Shown piece by piece: positions 1 through 7,734 of a DNA stretch of 64,000 nucleotides. The notes beneath the pieces were generated by a model that saw only the letters and a list, made by a program, of their open reading frames with translations, ran no database searches and was not told the DNA's origin. Made by a program: the position numbers and the translations under genes. The number at the start of each line of letters is the position of its first letter. Positions within the stretch are counted from its first letter, which is position 1. Source of the DNA: Sphingobacteriales bacterium (lineage in GTDB: Bacteria > Bacteroidota > Bacteroidia > Chitinophagales > Chitinophagaceae). The stretch is taken from positions 124,001 through 188,000 of the forward strand of contig JACRJO010000018.1 in the NCBI GenBank assembly GCA_016219985.1, read 5' to 3'.

Positions 1-33
1 GATGGATGGCTTTTAAAAGAATGCTGATTAGTA

Positions 34-68
34 TTGAGCTATAAGCTATCAGCTATTAGCTTTTAGGT
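34..68. repeat. AGCT-word intergenic repeat
   Basis: This intergenic stretch repeats the word AGCTAT(A/T)AG with drift (gagctataagctatcagctat and so on). It resembles the GAGCTNNGAGC / CTCGTAGCTCG words found at 19664, 32621, 33700 and 60794. It lies upstream of the first gene and no gene is visible in positions 1-125. Confidence 0.5.
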
Positions 69-125
69 ACGAGAACGCGGTTTTAACAATGCAGGTTTTA
101 TTGTACAACATTTAAACTATAGATT

Positions 126-635
126 ATGCGCAAGATCATTTTACTGGTGTTACTCCTCCCGGTGCTTATATCCGCCACTGCCCAGGATATGTTTATTAAA
201 CTGACCGATCCGGCCGGCAAACAAATTTCCGGCGATGTGGTGGTCCGGGCTTATGAAAAATGGATGCGGGCGACCAGCCTTACACCCGGTGGGAAGAACA
301 ATACACAGCTTAGCTTTACCATGGATATCACCGGCGCTTCCGCCGAACTTAAAAAAGCCATGGTTAGCGGCTCATTCCTGTTAAACGGCCAGGTTGCGGT
401 GGTGAAGCCCGGGCCCGGCAAGCCCATCATCCAGTATACAATCAGCCTGGAAAAAATGAAGGTAACTACCTGCTCCGAATCCATGGGCTGCAACGGCGCT
501 ATGAATACCGTCGTCAGCATTACTGCGACCAGGATCGGCTGGACCTATTACCAGCAGGACAGAACCGGGGCCCAGGTGATATCGAATAAGTACGGATATG
601 ATGCCGAAACCGGCGGCCAATGGACTAATTTTTAA
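126..635 (+). CDS. Sec-exported Hcp-like protein (T6SS tube superfamily)
   Basis: A 169-residue protein with a clear signal peptide (residues 1-19, cut before QDMFIKL). The mature part has the layout of the Hcp family: an N-terminal xKLTDxxGKxIxGDV strand, a GWM/KWM-like turn near residue 40, a SAELxxAMVSGS segment in the middle and a C-terminal IGWTYYQQD...GYDAETGGQW tail. True Hcp subunits form hexameric rings of the type VI secretion tube and are cytoplasmic, so a Sec signal is odd, and no other T6SS gene is visible nearby. I infer an orphan secreted Hcp-fold protein rather than a working tube subunit. No assignable promoter was seen upstream. The family call is from pattern recognition and is moderately sure. 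Confidence 0.6.
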   Translation: MRKIILLVLLLPVLISATAQDMFIKLTDPAGKQISGDVVVRAYEKWMRATSLTPGGKNNTQLSFTMDITGASAELKKAMVSGSFLLNGQVAVVKPGPGKPIIQYTISLEKMKVTTCSESMGCNGAMNTVVSITATRIGWTYYQQDRTGAQVISNKYGYDAETGGQWTNF

Positions 636-640
636 TTTTG
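633..640 (+). promoter_or_regulatory. candidate promoter -7 element
   Basis: TAATTTTG matches the Bacteroidota -7 consensus TAnnTTTG and lies 20 bases before the ATG of the repeat protein at 660. It overlaps the stop codon of the Hcp-like gene. No good -33 TTTG is visible, so this is a moderate call. Confidence 0.45.
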
Positions 641-659
641 TATCTTCAAAAAAAACAGC

Positions 660-1085
660 ATGAAAAAAATACTCGCCCTGATCAGCCCCCTGCTCATTTT
701 TACCGGGGTAAAAGCACAGAACAACCCGCAGGTAAAAAAAGAAACCGCTAAACCTGAAATCCTGAACCCCGCTACGGGCAGGGCCGAAGACACGCTGAAG
801 GCCGGTATCATCAAACAATCCAATGGCACGCTTAAGAATACGGTAAAAGAAGGAAAATGGACAAACCCGGCGGCCATGAAGGAAGGAAAACTGATCAAAG
901 ACGTGAACATGAAAGAGGGAAAGCTGGTCAAGGATGCCAATATGAAAGAAGGGAAACTGATCAAGGATGCCAGCATGAAAGAAGGGAAATTGATCAAAGA
1001 CGCCAACCTGAAAGATGCCAAACTAATTAAGGACGCCGGCATGAAGGAAGGGAAACTGACTGAAAAAGTCATTTTAAAAAAATAA
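660..1085 (+). CDS. exported lysine-rich 11-residue-repeat protein
   Basis: A 141-residue protein of unknown function. Residues 1-19 form a signal peptide (MKKILALISPLLIFTGVKA). From about residue 62 to 138 it consists of seven 11-residue units with consensus MKEGKLIKDAN; the first (VKEGKWTNPAA) and last (MKEGKLTEKVI) are degenerate. Lysine falls at unit positions 2, 5 and 8, so the tail is very basic and amphipathic. An 11-residue period is known from group 3 LEA proteins and right-handed coiled coils, but no homology to these is claimed. The stop codon TAA abuts the ATG of the following SET-domain gene with no spacer, which suggests translational coupling. The minus strand is also open across the repeats, a by-product of the codon pattern. 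Confidence 0.75.
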   Translation: MKKILALISPLLIFTGVKAQNNPQVKKETAKPEILNPATGRAEDTLKAGIIKQSNGTLKNTVKEGKWTNPAAMKEGKLIKDVNMKEGKLVKDANMKEGKLIKDASMKEGKLIKDANLKDAKLIKDAGMKEGKLTEKVILKK

Positions 1086-1502
1086 ATGACTTCTTTATTT
1101 CAAAAGAGAATTACGCGGCCGGAGGGAATTGAAATAAAAGAAAGCCCGGTTCACGGGCAGGGAGTTTTTGCCCGTAAAAATTTTAAACCGGGTGCTGTTA
1201 TTGAAACGGCCCCGGTTATTTTGTTAACCAAAGCGGACAAGGAACTCCTGCAACCCACCCGCCTGTACCATTATTATTTTCTGCTGAATACTGAAACAAC
1301 TCCTGCCGCCCTGGGACTGGGTTTCAGTTCCCTGTATAACCATTCGTACAAGGCCAATGCGGTCTACACGGTTTCCCTCGAAAGGAGCTGTCTTACAATC
1401 AGGGCCTGTAAAGCCATCCGGGCCGGGGAAGAGATCACCCTCAATTACAATGGCCTTCCGGAAGACCCAAACCCTGTTTACTTCCCGCCCGATTCACCAT
1501 GA
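1086..1502 (+). CDS. small SET-domain protein-lysine methyltransferase (copy 1)
   Basis: A 138-residue stand-alone SET domain, about the size of the viral vSET enzymes. SET motifs visible are HGQGVFAR (residues 23-30, SAM-binding loop), YNHS (84-87, matching NHSxxPN, but the PN part reads KAN here) and GEEITLNY (114-121, matching GEELTFDY). Such enzymes move a methyl group from SAM to lysine side chains of proteins; the substrate is unknown. The ATG follows directly on the stop of the lysine-rich repeat protein and the 3' end overlaps the next SET gene by 4 bases (ATGA), so the three genes probably form one translation unit. The asparagine-histidine pair that binds SAM is intact. Confidence 0.8.
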   Translation: MTSLFQKRITRPEGIEIKESPVHGQGVFARKNFKPGAVIETAPVILLTKADKELLQPTRLYHYYFLLNTETTPAALGLGFSSLYNHSYKANAVYTVSLERSCLTIRACKAIRAGEEITLNYNGLPEDPNPVYFPPDSP

Positions 1503-1900
1503 GCAAGTCGCTTTATATAAAAAAGGTAAAAGGCAAAGGGCGCGGTGTATTCAGTCGCCGGTTGATCTGTAAAGACGAAATAGTGGAGACCTGCCCGCTC
1601 ATTGTACTCCCGGGAGAGGATCATGAACCCGCCATTTCCTCCCGGTTAGCCGATTACTTTTTCAATTTCAATAAAGAAGAGGGAACCCTGGCCCTGGTGC
1701 TGGGATTCGGCTCCCTGTATAACCATGCCGTTAATCCCAATGCGGTCTACGAACTGGACCGGGAAACCAAAACCATGACCTATTATGCCCTCGAAGATAT
1801 TCCGGCGGGCACAGAGATCTGCATCAATTACTCCGGCGAGCCTGGCAAAGAGTACAAAGAATGGTTCGATGTCCGTAATATTGATTTCAAAGGCAGTTAA
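1499..1900 (+). CDS. small SET-domain protein-lysine methyltransferase (copy 2)
   Basis: A 133-residue paralogue of the preceding gene. SET motifs are GKGRGVFSR (residues 12-20), NHAVNPN (75-81, the NHSxxPN motif with Ser to Ala) and GTEICINY (104-111). The overall length, the LGFGSLYNH block and the NAVYELDRET block align with copy 1, so this is a tandem duplication that has diverged: copy 1 has lost the PN of the SAM motif and copy 2 the serine. The start ATG overlaps the stop of copy 1. The substrate is not known. The complementary changes could mean that the two act on different targets or as a pair; that is inference. Confidence 0.8.
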   Translation: MSKSLYIKKVKGKGRGVFSRRLICKDEIVETCPLIVLPGEDHEPAISSRLADYFFNFNKEEGTLALVLGFGSLYNHAVNPNAVYELDRETKTMTYYALEDIPAGTEICINYSGEPGKEYKEWFDVRNIDFKGS

Positions 1901-1988
1901 TCCATCCCGGATCCTTTCCAGGAATTCCCCTTTTTAAGGGATGCCAGTCCCCGGCTGCTTGACTACATTTATCCTACAAATGATGGTT

Positions 1989-2792
1989 ATGCGACATTCT
2001 TTTCTTTGGGGCCTGCTCCCTGTTTCCCTCGTCTTTTTATCCTGTAAAACGGTACCGGTAACCGGGCGAAAACAGCTCAACCTTGTTCCCAACAGCCTGA
2101 TCACTACGATGTCCTTCTCCGCCTATGACTCGGTCGTCAGAGTGAGTCCCACCCTGGGCGCCTATGACGAAAGGGCGCAAATGGTAACACGGGTGGGTTC
2201 AAAAATTCAGCTGGCAGTGGAAACATACATGCAGCAGAACAATATGAGCAAAGAACTGAAAAATTTCAAATGGGAATTCAATACAATCAATGAGAATATC
2301 ATAAATGCCTGGTGCATGCCCGGCGGCAAAGTCGTGGTCTATACCGGCCTCTTACCGGTAACGCAAAACGAAACAGCGCTGGCTGTCGTAATGGGACATG
2401 AGATCGCCCATGCCATAGCCAGGCATGGCAACGAGCGGATGAGTGAAAGCCTGCTGATCAACCTGGGCGGATTGGTACTCGAAGAAGCGTTGAAGAATAA
2501 AAAACAGGAAACCCAGTTTCTTTTCCTCGGATTGTACATGATCGGCTCCAACCTGGCCCTTGCATTGCCCAATAGCCGTATGCAGGAAAGCGAGGCGGAT
2601 AAACTGGGACTGATCTTCATGAGCATGGCTGGCTATGATCCGGCCGAAGCCATCCCCTTCTGGCAACGCATGGCATCAGTAAATAAGAACAAAACGCCGG
2701 AGTTTTTATCCACCCATCCCAGCGATGAGACCCGGATTAGAAAACTGTCCGCCCTGGTTCCGGAAATTAAGTCAGCTTACTATAAACCATAG
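1989..2792 (+). CDS. M48 family metalloprotease, lipoprotein
   Basis: A Zn-dependent endopeptidase of the M48 (Oma1/LoiP/BepA-like) family, probably acting on misfolded envelope proteins. I start it at the ATG at 1989 because this gives a lipoprotein signal peptide ending in VFLSC (Cys19), although the frame is open from 1941. HEIAH (residues 137-141) supplies two zinc ligands and the catalytic Glu; the ESEAD motif (200-204) supplies the third ligand. Length is 267 residues, normal for the short periplasmic members. The phrase VTGRKQLNLVP after the cysteine is typical of the family. It is followed 8 bases later by an astacin-like protease gene, so the two may be cotranscribed. Confidence 0.9.
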   Translation: MRHSFLWGLLPVSLVFLSCKTVPVTGRKQLNLVPNSLITTMSFSAYDSVVRVSPTLGAYDERAQMVTRVGSKIQLAVETYMQQNNMSKELKNFKWEFNTINENIINAWCMPGGKVVVYTGLLPVTQNETALAVVMGHEIAHAIARHGNERMSESLLINLGGLVLEEALKNKKQETQFLFLGLYMIGSNLALALPNSRMQESEADKLGLIFMSMAGYDPAEAIPFWQRMASVNKNKTPEFLSTHPSDETRIRKLSALVPEIKSAYYKP

Positions 2793-2800
2793 TCGCCGTT

Positions 2801-4132
2801 ATGAAAAAAAGTTCACTCAGCATTATTACAGTTTTTACTGTCCTGCTCCTGGCCGGCCAGGAAAATCCGGGGCCGCGTTTCAAAACAAAGATCGATACCG
2901 CAAAGCTGGCCGCACCTGTCAGGCTGAAAAATATATATAACGCGCCCGGTAATCTTTCTAATCTCATCAATGCAAGGACCTGTACCGACCTCCCTCCTGT
3001 CAGCAGCCGTCCCCTGCCTCCCCGGGCGGCCACGAATGCAGCGACCTATATTAAAATTGATGCAAACGGGAATATCGCGGCGGTGGCCGTTTCCCGTCAG
3101 CCCCTCGCTACATACACAGAAAAAATGTGGGAACCGGGTGAAGTGATCACGGTTGGCTTTAACATTTCAGGAGGCAGTCTTGACCTGATTGAAAAAGTAA
3201 AATATTACGCGAAAGAATGGGAGCTCTATGCCAATATCAGGTTTGCCTTCCAGAATAATTCAAATGGAATGATCCGGGTCGGGTTTCAGCCCGGGGGCTC
3301 CGCTTCATTGATCGGCAGGGATGCCTTACTGGCCCCGGCCAACCAGACCACCATGAATTTCGGCTGGCTGGCAACCACTTCGGATGCCAGTCAGATCCGA
3401 CAGGTAATATTGCACGAATTCGGTCATGCGCTGGGTTTTATTCACGAGCACCAGAGTACCGGTACGGCCATTCCCTGGGACCGGGAGAAAGTATATACCT
3501 ACTATGCACAACCACCCAACAACTGGAGCCGGGCCCAGGTAGATCAGAATATATTTAATAAATTTTCCTATACCTCCACTAATTATTCTTCATTCGACCC
3601 GTATTCGATCATGCTCTACCCGGTGCCGGCAGAGCTAACCACGGACGGCAGCCATATTGACTGGAACGGGCAGCTTTCAGCAGTCGATAAACAGTATGCG
3701 GCGCTCTACTACCCTTTCCCGGCCCTGCCGCCCCCTGCCAGGGGTACATTAAAAACCGGGGATGATTGTGATGAGATCGGGTTTACGGTTGAATATGGGG
3801 TTGCCCCCCGGGATAAAGTGGAATTTTATTTTGAACTGGGCCAGCAAAACGGGAAAGCCGTAACCTGGTGGAAACAAATCGGCATTCCCCTGAAAAATAA
3901 TAATCAGTCCCTGCTGGAAATTCAGAATCATTCCCTGATCGTTTCCGAAAATAAAACCAGCGCATCGGTACAATTAACAGCCGACCAGCTCGATAAATAC
4001 AGGGGAATCAGTTTTGCCAAAGCAAAAGCCCTCGGCATTCACACGCCGCTCTCCTATACCTGGAATGTACTGCCCGCCATCAGCGGGGGTTGCCGGGTCA
4101 GGCTCAGCTGGAAAAAAGACAGTTGCCTGTAA
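2801..4132 (+). CDS. astacin-like (M12A) zinc metalloprotease, exported
   Basis: A 443-residue exported metalloprotease. Residues 1-19 are a signal peptide. The catalytic domain lies about 75-310, with the extended zinc motif HEFGHALGFIHE (His205, Glu206, His209, His215) and a Met-turn SIMLYP (Met271) whose following tyrosine matches the switching Tyr of astacins. The C-terminal 130 residues form a separate domain with one Cys pair candidate (Cys near DDCDEIG and GGCRVRL) that I cannot name. The gene follows the M48 protease by 8 bases and ends 50 bases before fmt. It may serve nutrition or envelope turnover; the substrate cannot be read from the sequence. Confidence 0.85.
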   Translation: MKKSSLSIITVFTVLLLAGQENPGPRFKTKIDTAKLAAPVRLKNIYNAPGNLSNLINARTCTDLPPVSSRPLPPRAATNAATYIKIDANGNIAAVAVSRQPLATYTEKMWEPGEVITVGFNISGGSLDLIEKVKYYAKEWELYANIRFAFQNNSNGMIRVGFQPGGSASLIGRDALLAPANQTTMNFGWLATTSDASQIRQVILHEFGHALGFIHEHQSTGTAIPWDREKVYTYYAQPPNNWSRAQVDQNIFNKFSYTSTNYSSFDPYSIMLYPVPAELTTDGSHIDWNGQLSAVDKQYAALYYPFPALPPPARGTLKTGDDCDEIGFTVEYGVAPRDKVEFYFELGQQNGKAVTWWKQIGIPLKNNNQSLLEIQNHSLIVSENKTSASVQLTADQLDKYRGISFAKAKALGIHTPLSYTWNVLPAISGGCRVRLSWKKDSCL

Positions 4133-4182
4133 GCGCTGCAGAACCATTAACTATTCTTTCTTTACAATATCTTCGCAGTGAT

Positions 4183-5127
4183 ATGGAGAAATTCAAGTCA
4201 CTGCGGATCGTTTTTATGGGAACCCCCGAATTTGCGGTAGCCAGCCTCGATGCATTGGTTAAAGCCGGCTGCACGATTGCCGGGGTAATTACTGCACCGG
4301 ACAAACCGGCCGGCCGCGGGCTGCAACTGCAGCAAAGCGCGGTAAAAAAATATGCAGCAAAGCAGGGACTGAATGTGTTTCAACCCGTCAAATTGAAAGA
4401 CCCGGTATTCCTGGAACAATTAAGAAGCCTGAAAGCCGACCTGCAGATCGTAGTGGCTTTCCGGATGCTCCCGGAAATCGTCTGGAATATGCCGCCGATG
4501 GGCTCGGTAAACCTCCATGGAAGCCTGCTTCCCCAATACCGCGGCGCCGCCCCCATCAACTGGGCCGTGATCAACGGCGAAACCGAAACCGGTGTAACCA
4601 CTTTTAAACTGAAGCAGGAAATTGATACCGGCGATATCCTCCTGCAGGAACGTCTTCCCATCAGGGAAAACGATACGGCGGCAACTATACATGACCGGAT
4701 GAAAGAGATCGGGGCCGCATTGCTTGTAAAAACCGTTAAAGGCCTGGCAGATGGCACCCTGGCTGAAACGCCGCAACCGGTTACTCCTCACCTGAAGTTG
4801 AAGCAGGCCCCCAAAATACATACAGATACCTGCCGGATCAACTGGAGCCGGCCCGTGAATACGGTTTACAACCTGATCCGCGGCCTGAGCCCCTACCCCG
4901 GGGCCTTCACGATCCTGAATGAAAAAATGCTCAAGATATTCCGTGCTGAAAAAGAAATTGGGTTCCCCTCTGTTACAGAAGGTGATTATGAAACCGATGG
5001 TAAAACATTCCTGAAATTTGCCTGCGAAGACGGGTATATCCGCCTGCTCGAAATACAACTCGAGGGGAAAAAGAAAATGGAAATAACCGAGTTCCTGCGC
5101 GGATACCGGTTCAACGGGAATCAGTAA
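4183..5127 (+). CDS. fmt: methionyl-tRNA formyltransferase
   Basis: Transfers the formyl group of 10-formyl-THF to Met-tRNAfMet, making the initiator for translation. The ATG at 4183 gives 314 residues and the standard N-terminus (LRIVFMGTPEFAVASLDAL); the open frame runs further upstream into the protease gene but that part is not family-like. The formyl-THF/catalytic segment NLHGSLLPQYRGAAPINWAVINGE-type block is intact, as is the DTGDILLQ loop; the C-terminal tRNA-binding domain spans about 207-314. A weak -7 element (TATCTTCG, around 4167) lies just upstream, so it may have its own promoter. Its 3' end overlaps the convergent LysM gene by 7 bases. Confidence 0.97.
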   Translation: MEKFKSLRIVFMGTPEFAVASLDALVKAGCTIAGVITAPDKPAGRGLQLQQSAVKKYAAKQGLNVFQPVKLKDPVFLEQLRSLKADLQIVVAFRMLPEIVWNMPPMGSVNLHGSLLPQYRGAAPINWAVINGETETGVTTFKLKQEIDTGDILLQERLPIRENDTAATIHDRMKEIGAALLVKTVKGLADGTLAETPQPVTPHLKLKQAPKIHTDTCRINWSRPVNTVYNLIRGLSPYPGAFTILNEKMLKIFRAEKEIGFPSVTEGDYETDGKTFLKFACEDGYIRLLEIQLEGKKKMEITEFLRGYRFNGNQ

Positions 5128-6119
5128 TTGATCCGGAGAATAAATTTATCAGTATCGCTGATTTGTAAAACAGCGGCAGCGGCATTACTGATCCGGATCG
5201 TGTATCCTTCATTTTGCCGGATCCCGTTCATTTCTCCCAATACTTTTGCATAAACAGTTTTATTATTGGAAGGATTCGTGATCCTGATAATCGTGCCCGG
5301 AGCAGCCGCATCGATCAGCAGGTAATATTTTTCATCCTGCCAGCCGCTGGTGGTTTTGAATATACCAGCCGTTACTGTTTCATCTTTTGAAACAGGCGAT
5401 TTTTTTACCTGCTGCTCAAAATAGGTTTTAAAGAAACCCTGCCCGCTGGCTGATACCGGCGCCGGCACAACAGGAGCAACGGGTTTTTCCTCTTCCTTCA
5501 AAACGGGTTTATCTTCGGGCTTATCCGCTGGTTGTATTGCGGGTTGTACCGCCGGCTTGTCCGCGATTTTTTCAATCCTTTTTTCCCCGGCCCCGGGTTC
5601 CGTATCTTTTATCTTTTCTTCTTTTACCAGTTCCGTCGCCACCGTTTGTTTGGGTTTCAGGGTTACAGATGGCATTTCCTTGCTCAGCAGGAAACCGATG
5701 ACCAATTTGCTGTCCTTTTTCACCTCTTCACCGGAAAGATTATTCCAGGCCCTGAGACTGGACACCGGCACCTGGTTATTGGCCTTACTTACTGCAGCAA
5801 GGCTGGTGGCGGCGGCGGGTTTGTAATAGACAGGGGTACCGCTGTTTCCTTTCTGGGTAAAATTGGTATCGGTAAGAGGGATCCGCAAACGCTGATCGAT
5901 CAGAAGTCCTTTGCCAAGGTCGAGTTTATTATATGCGGCAATATGTTTGGGATGTACATTGTAAAGGCGGCCTACAGAAAAAAAGCTCTCTTTGGGGATC
6001 ACTTTATGTTCAAGATATAATCCCTTCTCACCGGACTTTACCAGCAGGTCTGCTTTCTGAGCCACCCCGGGTAAACAGGAGAAAACGATCAGCAAAAAAG
6101 AAAATACCAGGTTCTTCAT
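5121..6119 (-). CDS. LysM-domain exported protein
   Basis: A 332-residue exported protein. The ATG at 6119 gives a signal peptide (MKNLVFSFLLIVFSCLPGVA); upstream in-frame codons are ignored. Residues about 30-80 form a LysM peptidoglycan-binding domain (LEHKVIPKESFFSVGRLYNVHPKHI). A Pro/Lys/Glu-rich linker (about 165-230, repeats like ADKPEDKPVLKEEEKP) leads to a C-terminal domain of about 100 residues that resembles a double-psi/RlpA-like fold (TIRITNPSNNKTVYAKVLGEMNGI). This architecture suggests a cell-wall-bound protein in the periplasm. A CATCTTTG element at 6138-6145 on the minus strand could be its promoter -7. The gene overlaps fmt tail to tail. Confidence 0.8.
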   Translation of the reverse strand: MKNLVFSFLLIVFSCLPGVAQKADLLVKSGEKGLYLEHKVIPKESFFSVGRLYNVHPKHIAAYNKLDLGKGLLIDQRLRIPLTDTNFTQKGNSGTPVYYKPAAATSLAAVSKANNQVPVSSLRAWNNLSGEEVKKDSKLVIGFLLSKEMPSVTLKPKQTVATELVKEEKIKDTEPGAGEKRIEKIADKPAVQPAIQPADKPEDKPVLKEEEKPVAPVVPAPVSASGQGFFKTYFEQQVKKSPVSKDETVTAGIFKTTSGWQDEKYYLLIDAAAPGTIIRITNPSNNKTVYAKVLGEMNGIRQNEGYTIRISNAAAAVLQISDTDKFILRINY

Positions 6120-6168
6120 ACCGCCAATATTTGGCAGCAAAGATGCAGATTTTTTAGCGTTTCCGTTG

Positions 6169-7536
6169 TTAAATATCCTTTAGTATCCGCAGTTCTTTGG
6201 GATAGTAATTATTGATCCGCCCGGGTAAAATATTCAGCCAGCCGAGTGGATGCCCTTCGTATAAAGCCAGTGTCCAGCCGGACCGGTGCCCGTTCAATAA
6301 AAGATCTTTCCGCTGCAGATAGCGGATCGCTTCTTCTTTTGTCAGTTCCGCCCTGCTAACGACCGGCGATACAACCGTACTCATCGCCAGCGCATGATCC
6401 GGCACCAGTTTATCCCTTACCAGTTCTCCCACTTTCAGTCCCGAATAAACAACCCGCATTTTTTCCAGTAATAAAGAAAACAAGGATGCCTGTTCCAATG
6501 GCCAGGCATACACTGTTTGCTGGTTCCGGATAAACAGCTTCCCTTCTGTAGGCAGCCACCGGCCGGTGATTTCTTTTTCCTGCTTCGTGAGTGCCAAAGG
6601 ATGTTTCTTTACTTTCAACGGGGGCTCGTGGCCTCCCTCTTTTTTCCGGTAACAGGCAATGAAAAACCCTTCCCCCTTTACTTTATCCGGCCAGAAACGG
6701 TACCCTTTACCACCCATGGCAGCAACCGTCTCCCGGATTCCCCAATGCGGATCAGCGTGAAGTGAACAGGGATCTGCCTCAAGATGCCGGCTGATCCAGT
6801 CCATCAGCTGTTCATCTTCTTCTTCCGAATAAGAGCAGGTGGAATAAACCAGGATGCCCCCTTTCTTCAGGGCCGGCCATACATCCGCAAGGATCCGCTG
6901 CTGCCGCTGTGCACAAAGCTGAACATGATCCGGACTCCATTCCCGGATAGCGTCGGGATCACGGCGGAACAACCCGCTGCCGCTGCAGGGCGCATCCACT
7001 ACGATCACATCAAAAAAATCTTCCAGCCGGGAAAAATCCTTCGGATCATTATTGGTCACCACTACATTCTCCGCTCCCCATTTAATGATATTATCCCTGA
7101 GTACATGGGCCCTTGAACGGATCACTTCATTGCTCAGCAGCAGGCTGTCCTTTGTGATCAGTGACTGGATATGCGTGGACTTGCCTCCCGGCGCCGCACA
7201 GAGGTCCAATACTTTTAAAGGACCGGAAAGGTCGAGGGTCTGTTTCAATGCCTGTTCAAGGAACATCGACGAAGCTTCCTGCACATAATAACAACCGGCA
7301 TGAAACAGCGGGTCGAATGTAAAAGAGGGCCTTTCTGGGAGGTAATATCCCTGTTCCGCCCAGGGCACCGGCTGGCACTCACCCAGTGGAATTCCGGCAA
7401 CTTCAGAAACGGGTTTTAGCAGGTTGATGCGCAATGAAGTAACCTGCTCACCGGAAAGATGAACCTGTTCAAAAGCCTCCTTATCGAAACTGCGGATCGC
7501 AGTTAATGACTGTATTAGTTCCGCGGGTAATAACAC
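6169..7536 (-). CDS. rsmF: NOL1/NOP2/sun family rRNA (cytosine-C5)-methyltransferase
   Basis: A 455-residue SAM-dependent m5C methyltransferase of the RsmB/RsmF/YebU class. Motifs seen: SAM loop DLCAAPGGKST, motif IV DAPCSGSGLFRRDP (with one of the two catalytic Cys), and motif VI STCSYSEEEDEQLMDW (the other Cys). A C-terminal PUA-like RNA-binding part follows (about 375-455), as in RsmF, so a 16S rRNA target is likely but not proven. The start is GTG at 7534-7536; a stop codon lies in frame at 7546-7548 and no ATG is available. The GTG begins only 10 bases from a 103-bp repeat at 7547-7649, which therefore makes up almost the whole leader. Confidence 0.85.
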   Translation of the reverse strand: MLLPAELIQSLTAIRSFDKEAFEQVHLSGEQVTSLRINLLKPVSEVAGIPLGECQPVPWAEQGYYLPERPSFTFDPLFHAGCYYVQEASSMFLEQALKQTLDLSGPLKVLDLCAAPGGKSTHIQSLITKDSLLLSNEVIRSRAHVLRDNIIKWGAENVVVTNNDPKDFSRLEDFFDVIVVDAPCSGSGLFRRDPDAIREWSPDHVQLCAQRQQRILADVWPALKKGGILVYSTCSYSEEEDEQLMDWISRHLEADPCSLHADPHWGIRETVAAMGGKGYRFWPDKVKGEGFFIACYRKKEGGHEPPLKVKKHPLALTKQEKEITGRWLPTEGKLFIRNQQTVYAWPLEQASLFSLLLEKMRVVYSGLKVGELVRDKLVPDHALAMSTVVSPVVSRAELTKEEAIRYLQRKDLLLNGHRSGWTLALYEGHPLGWLNILPGRINNYYPKELRILKDI

Positions 7537-7546
7537 CCCGCAAAAC

Positions 7547-7649
7547 TAATACCTTTCAGACATTAGTTTTGCAGTGATTATTCCCGGTATTATACCGACA
7601 GACATTAGTACCGGCCGATCCATGTAATTTTAATGTCTCGTCGGTATAA
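7547..7649 (-). repeat. 103-bp two-hairpin interspersed element, copy A
   Basis: This stretch is identical to 25654-25756 except for one base (T at 7609, C in the other copy). It is bounded by TAATACC and GGTATAA, near-perfect inverted ends. It consists of two stem-loop units: 7547-7592 bounded by AATACC and GGTATT, and a second with arms 7593-7607 and 7631-7646 (TACCGAC + AGACATTA pairing with TAATGTCT + GTCGGTA, one bulged C). The one difference lies in the loop of unit 2. The word CAGACATTAGT occurs in both units (7557 and 7599). Here the element ends 10 bases before the GTG start of the methyltransferase. In copy A the left flank extends pairing to GCAAAACTAAT/ATTAGTTTTGC (7540-7550, 7562-7572). 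Confidence 0.9.
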
Positions 7650-7734
7650 CTTATGTTATGCTATGTTTAAAATGCCACTTTACAACCCGCAGCCCGTAGC
7701 TCAAACCTCATGACTAATCAAAGACCCCATCCTC

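Noticed and set aside
632..1072. Minus-strand open frame of 146 codons with SFPSFMLASLI repeats across the repeat gene
   Set aside because: It is the mirror of the plus-strand 33-bp repeats; the plus frame has a signal peptide, a promoter element and coupling to the SET gene.
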